Positions 7,404 through 15,745 of a stretch of 18,096 nt of DNA are shown here, one piece after another. A program made the position numbers and the translations under genes. Under the pieces are notes generated by a model. It was not told where the DNA came from. It did no database searches and saw nothing but the letters and a program-made list of their open reading frames with translations. Numbering within the stretch: the stretch's first letter is position 1; each line of letters starts with the position of its first letter. This stretch comes from an uncultured Bacilli bacterium (GTDB taxonomy: Bacteria; Bacillota_I; Bacilli_A; RF39; UBA660), in contig CANQMC010000011.1 in assembly GCA_947624855.1 (NCBI GenBank), positions 1 to 18,096 of the forward strand, written 5' to 3'.

Positions 7404-8492
7404 ATGAATGATTCAATATTTTCTCAAATAGATTTTGGACCTTTAAAAGAATTTATTGATATAGATGATATAACCGATATATCTTATACTAATGGTGGAC
7501 AAGTTTGGTTGAAATCTTTGTCTAAAGGAGTTTATCGAGTAGAAAGACCTGAGATAAATAATGCTTTAATTGAAAAATTAGCTTTTCAATGTTCAAATGT
7601 TATGGGAAAAACATTCAATATGGCTCATCCTTTCTTAGATGCTGAAAGTACAGAGTTACGTTTAAATTTTGTGCATGAATCTATTGCCACTAATGGAGTA
7701 GCATTAGTTATAAGAAAAACTCCAGCAAAGATAAGACTTAATCGAGAAAAATTGTTAAATGAAGAATATGTTAGTGCAGATTTACTTGATTTTTTGCTTA
7801 ATTGTGTGCAAGGACATGCTAATATTATTGTTAGTGGTGAAACTGGTTCTGGTAAAACTGAATTAGTAAAATATTTAGCTAGTACAACTAAAGAAAATGA
7901 AAAAATTATTACAATTGAAGATACATTAGAGTTACATTTAGATAGAATATTTCCTCATCGAGATATTGTCGCTATGAAAACTAATAATATTGCTAGTTAT
8001 AGTGATGTTTTGGTTACTTGTATGAGACAAAATCCTATTTGGATATTACTTTCAGAGGTTCGTAGTGCCGAAGCTGTTATGGCTGTTCGTAACTCAATAT
8101 CTTCAGGACACCATATTATATCGACAATTCACTCAGATAAAGCAGCTTTAATTCCCATGCGGATGTATAGTTTAATTGAATCAAATATAGATGTAGATCA
8201 ATTTGTTACAACTATTCATAGATATGTACAAATAGGTATTTATGTTAAAGGTTATATGAGTGAAAAATTAGGAAGATTTCAAAGAGAAATATTAGAAATT
8301 TGTGAGTTTTATGTTGATGATAATAATAAACCACAAGTTAATACAATTTATCAAAAAACTTTAGATGGACATATTACTTTAAATAATCCTACTAAGTATT
8401 TGAGAAGTTATTTAGCTATTCAGGGAGTTATTTTAAAAGATGATTTATTTAATTTAAATAGTACACAAAGTGAAACTATTGAAGCTTTATAA
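7404..8492 (+). CDS. cpaF: CpaF/TadA-type secretion ATPase (362 aa)
   Basis: A strong AAGGAGGTG RBS precedes the ATG. This is the cytoplasmic motor ATPase of a Tad/type II secretion-like pilus. Visible motifs, in order: N-terminal domain (1-130, including RLNFVHESIATNGVALVIRK), Walker A GETGSGKT (145-152), Asp box IEDTLEL (171-177), Walker B region PIWILLSEVRSAEA (211-224) and His box TIHSD (241-245). The usual GEVRG of the family reads SEVRS here, but the catalytic Glu and Arg remain. Its length is a little short of many CpaF proteins because the N-terminal extension is reduced. It lies directly upstream of the TadB- and TadC-like membrane proteins, the classic order, and would power pilin extraction and polymerisation through them. 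Confidence 0.92.
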   Translation: MNDSIFSQIDFGPLKEFIDIDDITDISYTNGGQVWLKSLSKGVYRVERPEINNALIEKLAFQCSNVMGKTFNMAHPFLDAESTELRLNFVHESIATNGVALVIRKTPAKIRLNREKLLNEEYVSADLLDFLLNCVQGHANIIVSGETGSGKTELVKYLASTTKENEKIITIEDTLELHLDRIFPHRDIVAMKTNNIASYSDVLVTCMRQNPIWILLSEVRSAEAVMAVRNSISSGHHIISTIHSDKAALIPMRMYSLIESNIDVDQFVTTIHRYVQIGIYVKGYMSEKLGRFQREILEICEFYVDDNNKPQVNTIYQKTLDGHITLNNPTKYLRSYLAIQGVILKDDLFNLNSTQSETIEAL

Positions 8493-8505
8493 AAGGAGGG
8501 CTAAA

Positions 8506-9411
8506 ATGTATATTGGAGAATTTGTAATAATATTTCTGATTGCAATGTTTATTATTATATATCGTAAAAATGATGGTACAGAATCCTTTTATAATTTCTT
8601 TAAAAAACAATTTCATGGAATTTATGAAAGATATGCTCCTTATAGTTTTCGAACTATAAGTGAGAAAATGAAAGATTTAAAACAAGAATATACAATAAAA
8701 GATTATGCTATTCAAATTGTTATGATTGGGGGTTTAGCAGCCGCAATATCTTATTTGTACTTTTATAGTTTAATAATGGTTATAATTTATACAGGAATTG
8801 CGATTGCATTTATTCCATATTTAGCGTTTTTGAGAAGTAAAAGAATTTATAGTGAATATTTATTTGAACAAATTCAAGTTTATACTACTAATGTAATAAT
8901 GGAATTTAATACAACCCAAAGTTTTGTTAAATCATTAGAGGGTGTTAGAGATTCAGGTATAGTGGAAGATCCTGTTTTGGAAGATATTAAAACAATGATA
9001 AATATGTCTTATCAAAATGGAACAATTGATGAATCAATCGAGTATTTTAATCAAAAATATCCTTATTATATGGTTAAAAATATGCATCAATTATTTTTAC
9101 AAATAACTAAAGAAGGTGCTAAAGATTCAGGAGAAGCTTTAGAAAATATGAGTATGGATATTGACTCTTTAGTTGAAGGAGTATATCGTGATCAAATGGA
9201 TCGTAAGCAATTTCATACTAAATTTTTAACATTTGGTTTAGTATTGTTCTTCTTAGTATTTGTAATGCAAATTTTACTTGGAAAAGATAGCTATTTACAA
9301 TTATTAGATTTATGGTATGTTCATATTGTTCTTCATGCAATTATTATTATAAATTGTTACTTCTTAATTACAGGTGAGAAGTATTATAATGAAGATGTAG
9401 GAGGCGAATAA
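8506..9411 (+). CDS. TadB-like inner-membrane platform protein (T2SSF family, 301 aa)
   Basis: The start at 8506 is preferred over an ATG at 8470 because AGGAGG (8494-8499) lies 6 nt upstream and the earlier start would overlap the ATPase gene. The protein has an N-terminal membrane helix (5-20) and two adjacent helices in the middle (about 70-110). A helical cytoplasmic T2SSF-type domain follows (about 115-230, with EQIQVYTTNVIMEF and a conserved-looking ESIEYFNQKYP), then two C-terminal helices (about 235-255 and 265-285). TadB pairs with TadC to form the membrane platform on which the CpaF ATPase acts. Order and size match Tad loci. It ends 1 nt before the next gene. Confidence 0.82.
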   Translation: MYIGEFVIIFLIAMFIIIYRKNDGTESFYNFFKKQFHGIYERYAPYSFRTISEKMKDLKQEYTIKDYAIQIVMIGGLAAAISYLYFYSLIMVIIYTGIAIAFIPYLAFLRSKRIYSEYLFEQIQVYTTNVIMEFNTTQSFVKSLEGVRDSGIVEDPVLEDIKTMINMSYQNGTIDESIEYFNQKYPYYMVKNMHQLFLQITKEGAKDSGEALENMSMDIDSLVEGVYRDQMDRKQFHTKFLTFGLVLFFLVFVMQILLGKDSYLQLLDLWYVHIVLHAIIIINCYFLITGEKYYNEDVGGE

Positions 9412-9412
9412 T

Positions 9413-10201
9413 ATGCAGTTTGAGATAGCAATTATAGCAATAATTATTTTCTATATTTTAACTAAAAGTGGAAAAATTAGTATTAGTAAGCTTATCGCAG
9501 ATAATGAAATGTATTTGAGAAAATTAAAAGAAAGTGATTATGACTTTTATGTTAAAGCTAAATTTGGTGATACAGTCAATCCTGATATTTTATTTAGTAA
9601 AAGGTTACAAAATGCTTTAATTGTAATTTTAGTTGTATTTTGTTTACTTTTAAAAAATATGTCTTATATTTATCTTTTAGCCTCAATAATTGTAGGAGTA
9701 GTTTTCTTTAAATTAGATTATATTAATTTAAAAAATTATTATAAAAAACATTTACATGAAATTGATACTATGTTGCCTTATTATTTAAAAGGTTTAGAAA
9801 TATTAATTCAACATTATACTGTTCCAGTAGCAATTGGTAAATCTTTAGATGATGCTCCAGATATATTTAAAGATGGACTTAAAGAATTAATTAATGAAAT
9901 AAATGCTGGTAATGATACTATTGAACCTTATATGAATTTTGCTAGACAATATCCTGTTAGAGATTCAATGAGAATGATGCGTTTATTGTATCGTCTTAGT
10001 TTAGGTCGACAAGAAAGAAAACAAGAACAATTATTAGCATTTTCAAAAACTATATCTAATCTGCAACAAAAAGCCAGAGAAACAAAATATAAAAATAGAT
10101 TGGATAAAATGGAAAGTAAAACAATGAGTATGCTTATAACAACTGGTTTAGGTGTTATGATATTATTGATATTCGCAGTATTAATAATGCTTAATATTTA
10201 A
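9413..10201 (+). CDS. TadC-like inner-membrane platform protein (T2SSF family, 262 aa)
   Basis: The start follows the RBS TAGGAGGCG, which lies inside the end of the preceding gene. An N-terminal membrane helix (about 3-17), a pair of helices at about 65-100 and a C-terminal helix (about 237-260) surround a helical T2SSF-like domain (EIDTMLPYYLKGLEILIQHYT, then a segment rich in Arg/Met and ending with QQKARETKYKNRLDKMESK). This layout and the position right after the TadB-like gene identify the second platform protein. It is the last gene before an intergenic promoter that drives the pilin-like gene. No prepilin peptidase, Flp pilin or TadZ follows in the window. Confidence 0.8.
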   Translation: MQFEIAIIAIIIFYILTKSGKISISKLIADNEMYLRKLKESDYDFYVKAKFGDTVNPDILFSKRLQNALIVILVVFCLLLKNMSYIYLLASIIVGVVFFKLDYINLKNYYKKHLHEIDTMLPYYLKGLEILIQHYTVPVAIGKSLDDAPDIFKDGLKELINEINAGNDTIEPYMNFARQYPVRDSMRMMRLLYRLSLGRQERKQEQLLAFSKTISNLQQKARETKYKNRLDKMESKTMSMLITTGLGVMILLIFAVLIMLNI

Positions 10202-10219
10202 GATTATTAATGTTAAATC

Positions 10220-10248
10220 TTGACAATTTAGTAGTTATAAGATAAAAT
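10220..10248 (+). promoter_or_regulatory. Promoter of the pilin-like gene
   Basis: TTGACA at 10220-10225 and TAAAAT at 10243-10248 are separated by 17 nt, giving a start near 10255 and a leader of about 25 nt. A dedicated strong promoter in front of a small subunit gene fits a need for many copies of its product. Confidence 0.7.
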
Positions 10249-10279
10249 TAAATTAGTGAAGAAAGAGAGGTAATTATAT

Positions 10280-10627
10280 ATGTTAATAGCAGCACCACAA
10301 GTTTGTTCAGAGTTAGCTGGTTTATGGCAAATTATCGGATGGGTATTATGGGTATTTAAAATTGTTATTCCAATTATAATTATTGTTTTTGGTATTATTG
10401 ATTTAGGAAAAGCAGTAGTAGCAAGTAAAGATGATGAGATTAAAAAGTCTTTAAAATCACTAGCAATGAGAGCTATAGCAGGTATTGTTATATTCTTTGT
10501 ACCAAATCTTGTTGGATTAATCTTTAATCTTGTTGGAGGATTTAAAGCTAATGATGTTCAAGCGGAATATGGTATATGTAAAACTTGTATTGTAAGTCCT
10601 GCTAAATGTCCAGTTTCAAATGAATAA
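10280..10627 (+). CDS. VirB2/TrbC-like small two-helix membrane protein (115 aa), candidate pilin subunit
   Basis: AGAGAGG lies before the ATG. The protein has a short N-terminal segment (MLIAAPQVCSELAGLW), a first membrane helix (about 18-47, ending in IIDLGKAVVAS), a polar cytoplasmic loop (KDDEIKKSLKSL) and a second helix (about 65-88, with FFVPNLVGLIFNLVGG). This layout is that of VirB2/TrbC-type pilins and the pilin-like conjugal transfer proteins of Mollicutes. The short tail carries three cysteines (CKTC, CPVSNE), which could bond to each other or to the cysteine-rich adhesin. There is no class III (Flp) or type IV prepilin cleavage motif. Own promoter and own terminator support high-level expression. 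The subunit role is inferred from topology and context. Confidence 0.65.
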   Translation: MLIAAPQVCSELAGLWQIIGWVLWVFKIVIPIIIIVFGIIDLGKAVVASKDDEIKKSLKSLAMRAIAGIVIFFVPNLVGLIFNLVGGFKANDVQAEYGICKTCIVSPAKCPVSNE

Positions 10628-10628
10628 A

Positions 10629-10654
10629 ATAATTCCGTTAAGGAATTTTTTTTT
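10629..10654 (+). terminator. Intrinsic terminator after the pilin-like gene
   Basis: The stem AATTCC (10631-10636) pairs with GGAATT (10642-10647) around a 5-nt loop and runs into nine T residues, immediately after the TAA stop. Confidence 0.85.
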
Positions 10655-10661
10655 AACTTAA

Positions 10662-10698
10662 TTATGTTAAACTTAACATAACTAAATTCTTAACATAA
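10662..10698. repeat. Palindrome with a third repeat arm between the convergent terminators
   Basis: TTATGTTAA (10662-10670) and TTAACATAA (10673-10681) form a perfect 9-bp inverted repeat with a 2-nt centre, and TTAACATAA occurs again at 10690-10698. It lies between two terminators where no gene starts, so it may add to termination or be a protein-binding site. Function is unknown. Confidence 0.6.
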
Positions 10699-10702
10699 AC
10701 TT

Positions 10703-10731
10703 AAAAAAGTAATGAAATTAAATTCATCACT
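10703..10731 (-). terminator. Intrinsic terminator of the MoxR/VWA operon
   Basis: Read on the minus strand, AGTGATGAA (10731-10723) pairs with TTCATTACT (10717-10709) around a 5-nt loop and is followed by six T residues. It sits just past the stop of the TPR gene. Confidence 0.8.
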
Positions 10732-10753
10732 ATTTAATGTTTATGAATTATTA

Positions 10754-11413
10754 TTACCATCTTTTACCGGTATAATAATCATTTTTACCCATGTTTTCAT
10801 AAATATTTAATTCATCTTGTCTATTTGCATTAGATTTTTGTTCATTTTCTTTTAATTGTTCTTCAATTTCAGTGTAATCTTCGTTATTTGGCGAAGATTC
10901 TTCAGGTTCATTATTTGAAGAATTAGAATTAGTATTATTCTTTATTTGTTCCTCTAATTGTTTTATTTCTTCTTCTAATTGTTCTGCATCTTTACTTTTA
11001 CCAGAATCATCAATAGGGTTAGCACAATTATTTTCATATAAATTATTTTTAGCTTTGTTAAGATTATCAAGGATTTCAGTTTTGTTATCACCATTAATAT
11101 TTTTGATTATAGATAATGATAAATTAATTCTAATATCACAAATTTTATTTTCAGGTGGTTTTTTATTTAAAGCTATCTCATATTTTTTAATTGCATCTTC
11201 ATAATTATTAGTTTTGTATAAAATATTACCTTCATTGTAATAAACAATATATTTTTGGTAAAAATTGAATAAATATAATAATTTAATTATTTTTGTATTA
11301 TAATTATTATTTTTATAATTATAAATTATAATTTCATTTATGGTGTATGTAAATGAAAATTTTATAAATAAAACTAAAAAGATAATTGTTAAAATTTTTA
11401 ATAACTTTTTCAT
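10754..11413 (-). CDS. TPR-containing, membrane-anchored protein (BatC-like, 219 aa)
   Basis: This is the last gene of the minus-strand operon. Its ATG overlaps the previous stop (ATGA), with AAGGAG upstream. An N-terminal membrane helix (about 5-22) is followed by a tetratricopeptide-type segment (about 60-105, YNEGNILYKTNNYEDAIKKY then EIALNKKPP). A charged coiled coil (about 143-162, AEQLEEEIKQLEEQIKN) and a low-complexity Asn/Ser/Glu stretch come next. It ends with GKNDYYTGKRW, similar in style to the aromatic C-termini of BatC proteins. TPR proteins follow the two VWA genes in Bat ('Bacteroides aerotolerance') operons and are thought to scaffold the VWA proteins. The exact function is not established. 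Confidence 0.7.
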   Translation of the reverse strand: MKKLLKILTIIFLVLFIKFSFTYTINEIIIYNYKNNNYNTKIIKLLYLFNFYQKYIVYYNEGNILYKTNNYEDAIKKYEIALNKKPPENKICDIRINLSLSIIKNINGDNKTEILDNLNKAKNNLYENNCANPIDDSGKSKDAEQLEEEIKQLEEQIKNNTNSNSSNNEPEESSPNNEDYTEIEEQLKENEQKSNANRQDELNIYENMGKNDYYTGKRW

Positions 11414-12348
11414 GATTTTCTCCTTATATCTTTATATTCTAGAATTAATATTATTAGTAAAGGAATTATAAATATAAAATAAATATCATCATAGGAACTT
11501 TTATCATTAGATTCTTTGTTGGTAGTAATTATATTTTCTATTTCTTTTATTTTAGAATTAATATTACTTTGTTTATCCATTTTAATATAATTAATATTCA
11601 TATCATTGGCTATTTGTTTAAGATTATTTTCATCAATTTTTGATAGTGCTTTACCATGATTATCTCCTGAATAATCCACAATATAATCATCATTATATAA
11701 ATTTTCAACAGTTGATTTCATATATCCTCCAGAACTTGTTCCATATCCTAAAACAGCTCCATTAGTTATATGATCTTTTATTTCTTTATAACTTTCTAAC
11801 TCAGAATCATTGGTAATTTCTCCATCACTAATAAAAAATAATATTCTAATTCGATTATCTTTTTTTTCAGAAGATTTTAAGGAAATTAAGATATTTTCTA
11901 AAGGAGTGTTTAGGGTAGATCCTTTGGCATACAATTCATTAATTGGTTCAATAATATCTATTGATTCTTTTGTTATATTTATATCTTTTGTATAAGGGAT
12001 TATTATTCTAGCATTATTATTAAAAGTGATAATTGAAAATCTTGCACCATTTAATCTGTTTATTATATATTTGCAATCTTTTTTGATTCCAGATAATCTT
12101 GTTTTTGTGCCATTGTAATCTTCAGCATTCATGCTAATTGTATTATCTATTACAAATAAAACGTCAAGATCATTAGAAATAATTTTAGAATTATTGGTTG
12201 GTATCATTATTCTTAAATTAATTATAAAAAGTAATAAAATTAAAGTTAAATCTAAAACTTTTTTATTTGATTTTAATATTATAAAAATAATTAATGGAAT
12301 AATAAAACAAAGTATTAAATATATAGGAATTATAGGATAGATTTTCAT
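11410..12348 (-). CDS. VWA-domain membrane protein (BatB-like, 312 aa)
   Basis: A very strong RBS (AGGAAGGTGAT) precedes the ATG, which overlaps the stop of the upstream VWA gene by 4 nt. Two N-terminal membrane helices (about 5-25 and 33-50) precede a von Willebrand factor A domain (about 62-270), and one helix lies near the C-terminus (about 290-306). The metal-ion-dependent adhesion site is readable as D68-N-T70-I-S72, a Thr in GST (143-145) and D175 in ISDGEI. The first serine of the classic DxSxS is Thr here. This topology, with the VWA domain held outside the membrane between helices, matches BatA/BatB proteins that work with MoxR ATPases. Confidence 0.85.
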   Translation of the reverse strand: MKIYPIIPIYLILCFIIPLIIFIILKSNKKVLDLTLILLLFIINLRIMIPTNNSKIISNDLDVLFVIDNTISMNAEDYNGTKTRLSGIKKDCKYIINRLNGARFSIITFNNNARIIIPYTKDINITKESIDIIEPINELYAKGSTLNTPLENILISLKSSEKKDNRIRILFFISDGEITNDSELESYKEIKDHITNGAVLGYGTSSGGYMKSTVENLYNDDYIVDYSGDNHGKALSKIDENNLKQIANDMNINYIKMDKQSNINSKIKEIENIITTNKESNDKSSYDDIYFIFIIPLLIILILEYKDIRRKS

Positions 12349-13352
12349 GATATCACCTTCCTTTTTAAAATAATTAAAAGGGTTATAGATATAAATAATA
12401 TTAAAAATGGAATTTCAGGTATATCAAGCACTTTAGTTTCATATTGATCATTAAGGAGAGATTTAGAAGTTTTTTCAATATCATTTACTATTTCTTTGGT
12501 AGTAGAAGGGGAATATTTGAAATATTTTCCTCTAGTACTTTCTATAGATTCTTTAAAATTATTTTCATCAACCATATATTCTGTGCCTATTGCAAAAACT
12601 TTAATTCCATTTTTTTTACTAATTTTAGTAGCTTGATCTAAAGTTACTAATGGAGTTCCTTCTAATTCATTATCAGTTGTGAATATAATTATTCTTGTTC
12701 TTTCTTCTTCTAAATTTGAAAAACTATAAACGCAAGAGGCTAATCCATCTCCAATAAGAGAACTACCTCTTTCTTCATTTCCTTCTAAAGTACCACTTAC
12801 AATATAATTTTTAAGATATAAATCATAATCATCTAAAGTTGTATTTGAATTATTAAAATTATTATAATCTATAGATTGTTTAATTGTATCTAAAGTGTCA
12901 ATTATATAATCATAATCGTCTGTAAGGGGGACTAAAGTAACCGAAGAAGTATTAAAAATAGATATTCCAAATCTTTCTCCTTTTAAAGATTTTACAGTAT
13001 TTTTGAGTGTTTCTACTAATTCTTTATTTAAATCATCTACAGATCTGGAAATATCCATGCATAAAAATATATCTCTATTGTATTCATTCAGATTTAATTT
13101 TTCAATTTTAGCTAATCTTCCTATAAGAATTATTGAAATTATTATTGAAACTAAACAGCAACTTTTAAGAATTTTTGTAATAGTATTATATTTTTTAATT
13201 TTATTTTTATAATAATCTGTATTTTTTATATAATTTGTGTTAGCAATTTTAGTTCCTTTTATAAATTTAACTTTTCTTTTTTTTTCAAAAAATATATAAC
13301 AAATAAATGCAATAATTAAAATTATTACGATAAGTGGATATCTTAATTCCAT
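12345..13352 (-). CDS. VWA-domain membrane protein (BatA-like, 335 aa)
   Basis: The ATG at 13352 has AAAGGA upstream and overlaps the preceding gene by 10 nt. Membrane helices lie at about 6-22 and 64-80, then a VWA domain (about 92-300) with an intact MIDAS signature D100-I-S102-R-S104, GSSLIGDGL (196-204) and TTDNE (225-229). One C-terminal helix follows (about 312-330). Its MIDAS looks complete, whereas the downstream paralogue carries a Thr substitution. Two consecutive VWA membrane proteins after DUF58 and MoxR are the hallmark of a Bat operon. MoxR/VWA pairs in other bacteria act in envelope maintenance or in metal insertion and maturation of complexes; the substrate here is unknown. 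Confidence 0.88.
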   Translation of the reverse strand: MELRYPLIVIILIIAFICYIFFEKKRKVKFIKGTKIANTNYIKNTDYYKNKIKKYNTITKILKSCCLVSIIISIILIGRLAKIEKLNLNEYNRDIFLCMDISRSVDDLNKELVETLKNTVKSLKGERFGISIFNTSSVTLVPLTDDYDYIIDTLDTIKQSIDYNNFNNSNTTLDDYDLYLKNYIVSGTLEGNEERGSSLIGDGLASCVYSFSNLEEERTRIIIFTTDNELEGTPLVTLDQATKISKKNGIKVFAIGTEYMVDENNFKESIESTRGKYFKYSPSTTKEIVNDIEKTSKSLLNDQYETKVLDIPEIPFLILFISITLLIILKRKVIS

Positions 13353-13795
13353 TTTTCAATTTCCTTTCTTGTTTTTTCAATAGAGGATAAAATATTACCT
13401 TTTGAAATTTTAGAAAATTCAGGATCATAATATTCTTCTATTAAGTTAGATAAAGCGGGTAATTTTAATTTTTTAATATCACTTAATGTATAATTTTGTA
13501 CTTTTATGTTTGTAGCTTCATAAACAAAATTTCTGATTATTTGGCTTAAATTTTGATAAGCTTTTCTGCTGGTAATTTTATTTGATTTTAAATTATTAAT
13601 TAAATCATTTATTTTTATTAAGTATTTTTGTTTTATTTCATTTATGTTTATTTTGGATGGTATTACAATTTTCTTTTGTGTTTTATTAATTTTAATTTTA
13701 TTTATTATAAAAATTATAATTATTAATATAACAATAATTAATATTGGAATAAAAGAATATGAAAACATTGGTTTTAAATCAGTTGATACTTGCAT
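13343..13795 (-). CDS. Small single-pass membrane protein of the Bat operon (DUF4381-like, 150 aa)
   Basis: GGAGGA precedes the ATG, and the start lies 17 nt inside the end of the DUF58 gene. After a short outer segment (MQVSTDLKPMFSYS) comes one strongly hydrophobic helix (about 15-34), then a basic cytoplasmic domain of about 110 residues. This holds predicted helices (SRKAYQNLSQIIRNFVYEAT, then a YYDPEF motif and a Glu/Lys-rich end). The layout and the LSQIIRNFVYEAT-type segment resemble DUF4381 proteins, which occupy this same slot in MoxR/VWA operons. Function is unknown; a link between the VWA proteins and the ATPase is a reasonable guess. Confidence 0.65.
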   Translation of the reverse strand: MQVSTDLKPMFSYSFIPILIIVILIIIIFIINKIKINKTQKKIVIPSKININEIKQKYLIKINDLINNLKSNKITSRKAYQNLSQIIRNFVYEATNIKVQNYTLSDIKKLKLPALSNLIEEYYDPEFSKISKGNILSSIEKTRKEIEKWN

Positions 13796-14648
13796 TTTTA
13801 TGTTCCTCCAATAATTCTATAATTTTTTCATTAATTTCTTTTTCAGAACTTATAGATACCATACTAATATTATTTTTTCTAAATCTTTTTACATTTTCTT
13901 TAATTATATTATTTTTTATTTCTTTTTCTAATGAATTTAATTTTGAATCATTGGAAATCATACTGGGTATATATTTATTTTCTTTAATATCAAAAATATC
14001 ATTTCCAAACATAAAATTATCATTTATGTTTATAAAAAGAATATCATGGATTTGATTAATTTTTTTTAATATTTTATTTTCTACCATATTTATACCATCA
14101 ATATCTGTTATTACAAAAATTATCATTCTTTTAGAAATATTTTTAAATATATAGTCTAAAGTTTCATTTATATTTAAATTATTATTAAAGCAATTTTTAT
14201 CATAATCTGCTAAGTATTCTTCTAAATTATATAAATTATATTTGAAAGGTTTGTATTTAACTTTGTCATTAGCATAGGTCATGCCAACATAATCGCCATT
14301 TTTAATAGCTAGATATCCAATAGTTCCTGCAACATAAAGAGCTATATCTTTTTTTTGCTCATGTAAATCAGTGTCAGCTTCCATTTTTAAACCAGTATCC
14401 ATTACTAACATGATGTTATGTTTTTTTTCGGCAATATATTGTTTAACCAATAATTTACCAGTTCTAGCTGATGATTTCCAGTCAATATCTTTAACTTCGT
14501 CATTAATAACATATTCTCTTAAATTTTCAAAATTTAAACTTTTTCCTATATAAATTGATTTATATGTACCATCTAATATGTTAGTTGCTTTTTTATTAGC
14601 ATAAATAGAAATATTAGCTCTAATTTTGTTTATATATTTTAATATCAT
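13779..14648 (-). CDS. DUF58 protein (289 aa) of the MoxR/VWA operon
   Basis: The ATG overlaps the MoxR stop by 4 nt (ATGA). A TAGGAGC site lies rather far upstream (about 13 nt), so coupling to the upstream gene probably matters. The conserved DUF58 core is clear: LNFENLREYVINDEVKDIDW and KSSARTGKLLVKQY (about 38-71). It is followed by a VWA-like fold starting LVMDTGLKM (82-90), where the metal-binding DxSxS is degenerate (D-T-G-L-K). No N-terminal membrane helices are present, unlike many longer DUF58 proteins, so this is the short cytoplasmic form usual next to MoxR. DUF58 and MoxR are a near-universal pair, but the biochemical role of DUF58 is not settled. Confidence 0.92.
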   Translation of the reverse strand: MILKYINKIRANISIYANKKATNILDGTYKSIYIGKSLNFENLREYVINDEVKDIDWKSSARTGKLLVKQYIAEKKHNIMLVMDTGLKMEADTDLHEQKKDIALYVAGTIGYLAIKNGDYVGMTYANDKVKYKPFKYNLYNLEEYLADYDKNCFNNNLNINETLDYIFKNISKRMIIFVITDIDGINMVENKILKKINQIHDILFININDNFMFGNDIFDIKENKYIPSMISNDSKLNSLEKEIKNNIIKENVKRFRKNNISMVSISSEKEINEKIIELLEEHKNASIN

Positions 14649-15640
14649 GGTGTACGTACGGCTCCTACAATAGCATCAATTATATTTTCAACACTTACAT
14701 TGTCCGCTGTGGCAGCAAAGTTTAAAGATATTCTATGTCTTAATATACAGTATCTTAATTCTTTAATGTCATCTGGAATAACGTGAGTTCTTCCTTTTAT
14801 TAATGCTAAAGCTTTTGAACATTCCATAAAGGCGATAGCACCTCGAGTACTAGAACCTAAATTAATATATTCAGCTAATTTTTTATCAATATAATTTTGA
14901 GGATATCTAGTAGCTAAAATAATTTCAGTGATATATTTTTTGATGGATTCATCAACATATACTTTTTCGGCTAATTGTTGCAAATATTTTATATCTGTTA
15001 ATTGTAATATAGCTTTGGGATTATCAAATATTTTATTTTCTAATCTATTAAGAATTTCTACTTCTTCTTGAGCAGTAGGGTAATTTACTTTTTCTTTAAT
15101 TAGGAAACGATCTAATTGAGCTTCAGCCAGTAAATAAGTTCCTTCTTGTTCAATCGGATTTTGGGTGGCAATTACAATAAATATTTCTGGTAATTTATAA
15201 ATTGTATTATCAATAGTGATTTGTCTTTCTTGCATAGCTTCTAAAGTTGCACTTTGAGTTTTGGCACTAGATCTATTAATTTCATCTAATAAAACAAAAT
15301 TAGCATTAATTGGGCCAATTTTAGTTTCAAAATTGTTGGTTGAATAATTAAATATTTGAGTTCCAATTATATCACTTGGTAATAAATCAGGAGTACATTG
15401 GATTCTTGAAAATTTACCATTTACGGCTTCTGTTAAAACTTTGGCTGCAGTGGTTTTAGCAAGTCCTGGTACGGATTCAAGTAAAATGTGACCATTGGCA
15501 ATTAACGCTACGAGTAAAGATAATTGTAAGTTTTTTTGGCCTACGATTTTATCAGAATAATATTTGCTTAAATTAGTAATAATTTCATTACTTTTCATTA
15601 TTTCTTCTTGAGTAATGGTATTTTGTTGATTGTTGTTCAT
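14645..15640 (-). CDS. MoxR-family AAA+ ATPase (331 aa)
   Basis: Motifs, numbered from the chosen start: Walker A SVPGLAKT (56-63), the characteristic QCTPDLLPSDIIG (81-93), Walker B LLDE followed by INRSSAKTQSATLEAMQE (117-138), sensor-1 IATQNP (157-162) and the LDRFLIK arginine region (176-182). The C-terminal lid ends in a region with ALALIKGRTHVIPDDI. These define the MoxR branch of AAA+ chaperone-like ATPases. A longer reading from an ATG at 15661 is possible. However, the predicted transcription start falls at about 15661, so the ATG at 15640 with AGAAAG upstream is preferred. It is the first gene of a six-gene operon with overlapping or abutting genes and would remodel targets together with the VWA proteins. 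Confidence 0.93.
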   Translation of the reverse strand: MNNNQQNTITQEEIMKSNEIITNLSKYYSDKIVGQKNLQLSLLVALIANGHILLESVPGLAKTTAAKVLTEAVNGKFSRIQCTPDLLPSDIIGTQIFNYSTNNFETKIGPINANFVLLDEINRSSAKTQSATLEAMQERQITIDNTIYKLPEIFIVIATQNPIEQEGTYLLAEAQLDRFLIKEKVNYPTAQEEVEILNRLENKIFDNPKAILQLTDIKYLQQLAEKVYVDESIKKYITEIILATRYPQNYIDKKLAEYINLGSSTRGAIAFMECSKALALIKGRTHVIPDDIKELRYCILRHRISLNFAATADNVSVENIIDAIVGAVRTP

Positions 15641-15667
15641 TTTATCACTACTTTCTATCATATTAAT

Positions 15668-15696
15668 ATTTTAGCGAATTATGTAATAAAAAGCAA
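15668..15696 (-). promoter_or_regulatory. Promoter of the MoxR/VWA operon
   Basis: On the minus strand, TTGCTT (15696-15691) and TAAAAT (15673-15668) are separated by 17 nt. The predicted start near 15661 supports translation from the ATG at 15640. It diverges from the poly-G promoter about 95 bp away. Confidence 0.65.
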
Positions 15697-15745
15697 GTAC
15701 CGATTATTGTATTTTTTTTATTTTAAAAAGATACTTAATCACTAG

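Noticed and set aside
8470..8505. Upstream ATG for the TadB-like gene
   Set aside because: It would overlap the ATPase gene and lacks an RBS, whereas AGGAGG sits correctly before the ATG at 8506.
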